A DNA stretch of 37,344 nt from Lautropia sp. (lineage in GTDB: Bacteria; Pseudomonadota; Gammaproteobacteria; Burkholderiales; Burkholderiaceae_E): NCBI GenBank assembly GCA_030532895.1, contig JAUNKF010000032.1:1-37344 (forward strand), read 5' to 3'. The notes below the pieces were generated by a model, which was given only the letters and a program-made list of their open reading frames with translations, did not search any database and was not told where the DNA came from. This document shows, one piece after another, positions 37,293 through 37,344 of the stretch. Both the position numbers and the translations under genes were made by a program. Numbering within the stretch: the stretch's first letter is position 1; the number at the start of each line of letters is the position of its first letter.

Positions 37293-37344
37293 TGGTGGAG
37301 GTAAGCGGGATCGAACCGCTGACCTCTTGCATGCCATGCAAGCG
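37293..37344 (-). tRNA. tRNA-Ala (anticodon GGC), 3' part
   Basis: The minus strand reads an anticodon arm CTTGC-ATGGCAT-GCAAG, giving anticodon GGC, then the T arm GCGGTTCGATCCCGC, the acceptor 3' strand and an encoded CCA. The 5' third lies beyond the window edge. Confidence 0.9.

Overview
The window looks like chromosomal DNA of a GC-rich betaproteobacterium, probably Burkholderiales-like. The main reason is one long minus-strand run of housekeeping genes in the order typical of that group: ndk, rlmN, pilW, rodZ, ispG, hisS, yfgM-like, bamB, der, hfq, hflX, hflK, hflC, DUF2065, hisZ, purA, phosphoribosyltransferase. The genus cannot be named from the sequence alone. There are no insertion sequences, CRISPR arrays or rRNA genes.

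Region 1 (1-335, plus): the 3' part of a HEPN-type HI0074-family gene, cut by the window edge. Region 2 (348-14436, minus): a corrin-ring operon read from right to left. A cobalamin riboswitch (about 14160-14436) leads into cbiA, cobU, cobM, cbiX, cbiC, cbiD, cbiET, cobI, cbiG, cobE, cobJ and a 2Fe-2S ferredoxin gene. The presence of CbiD, CbiG and a CbiX cobaltochelatase points to the early-cobalt-insertion ('anaerobic') route. Precorrin-6A reductase (CbiJ/CobK) and the late genes (cbiB, cbiP, cobS, cobT, btuR) are not in the window. Many proteins of this operon carry low-complexity inserts or tails, most strikingly CbiX, whose last roughly 200 residues are about one third histidine.

Region 3 (14501-18060): a visibly more AT-rich island between the B12 operon and purA. 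It holds a minus-strand exported phosphodiester-glycosidase-like protein, a plus-strand small secreted cysteine-rich protein of unknown function, a long intergenic stretch with several inverted repeats, and a duplicated palindromic element of about 117 bp. This is the least conventional part of the window.

Region 4 (18123-35604, minus): the housekeeping block. It covers purine salvage and synthesis (phosphoribosyltransferase, PurA), histidine biosynthesis control (HisZ), the HflK/HflC membrane-protease modulators, HflX and Hfq, ribosome assembly (Der), outer-membrane assembly (BamB and a YfgM-like protein), HisS, isoprenoid synthesis (IspG), cell shape (a short RodZ-like protein), type IV pili (PilW/PilF), RlmN and Ndk. 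Genes are tightly packed, with 1-4 nt overlaps at several joints. Region 5 (35936-37344): a plus-strand BI-1/YccA-type membrane protein with a strong terminator, then minus-strand tRNA-Glu(TTC) with a clear promoter, and the 3' part of tRNA-Ala(GGC) running off the window edge.
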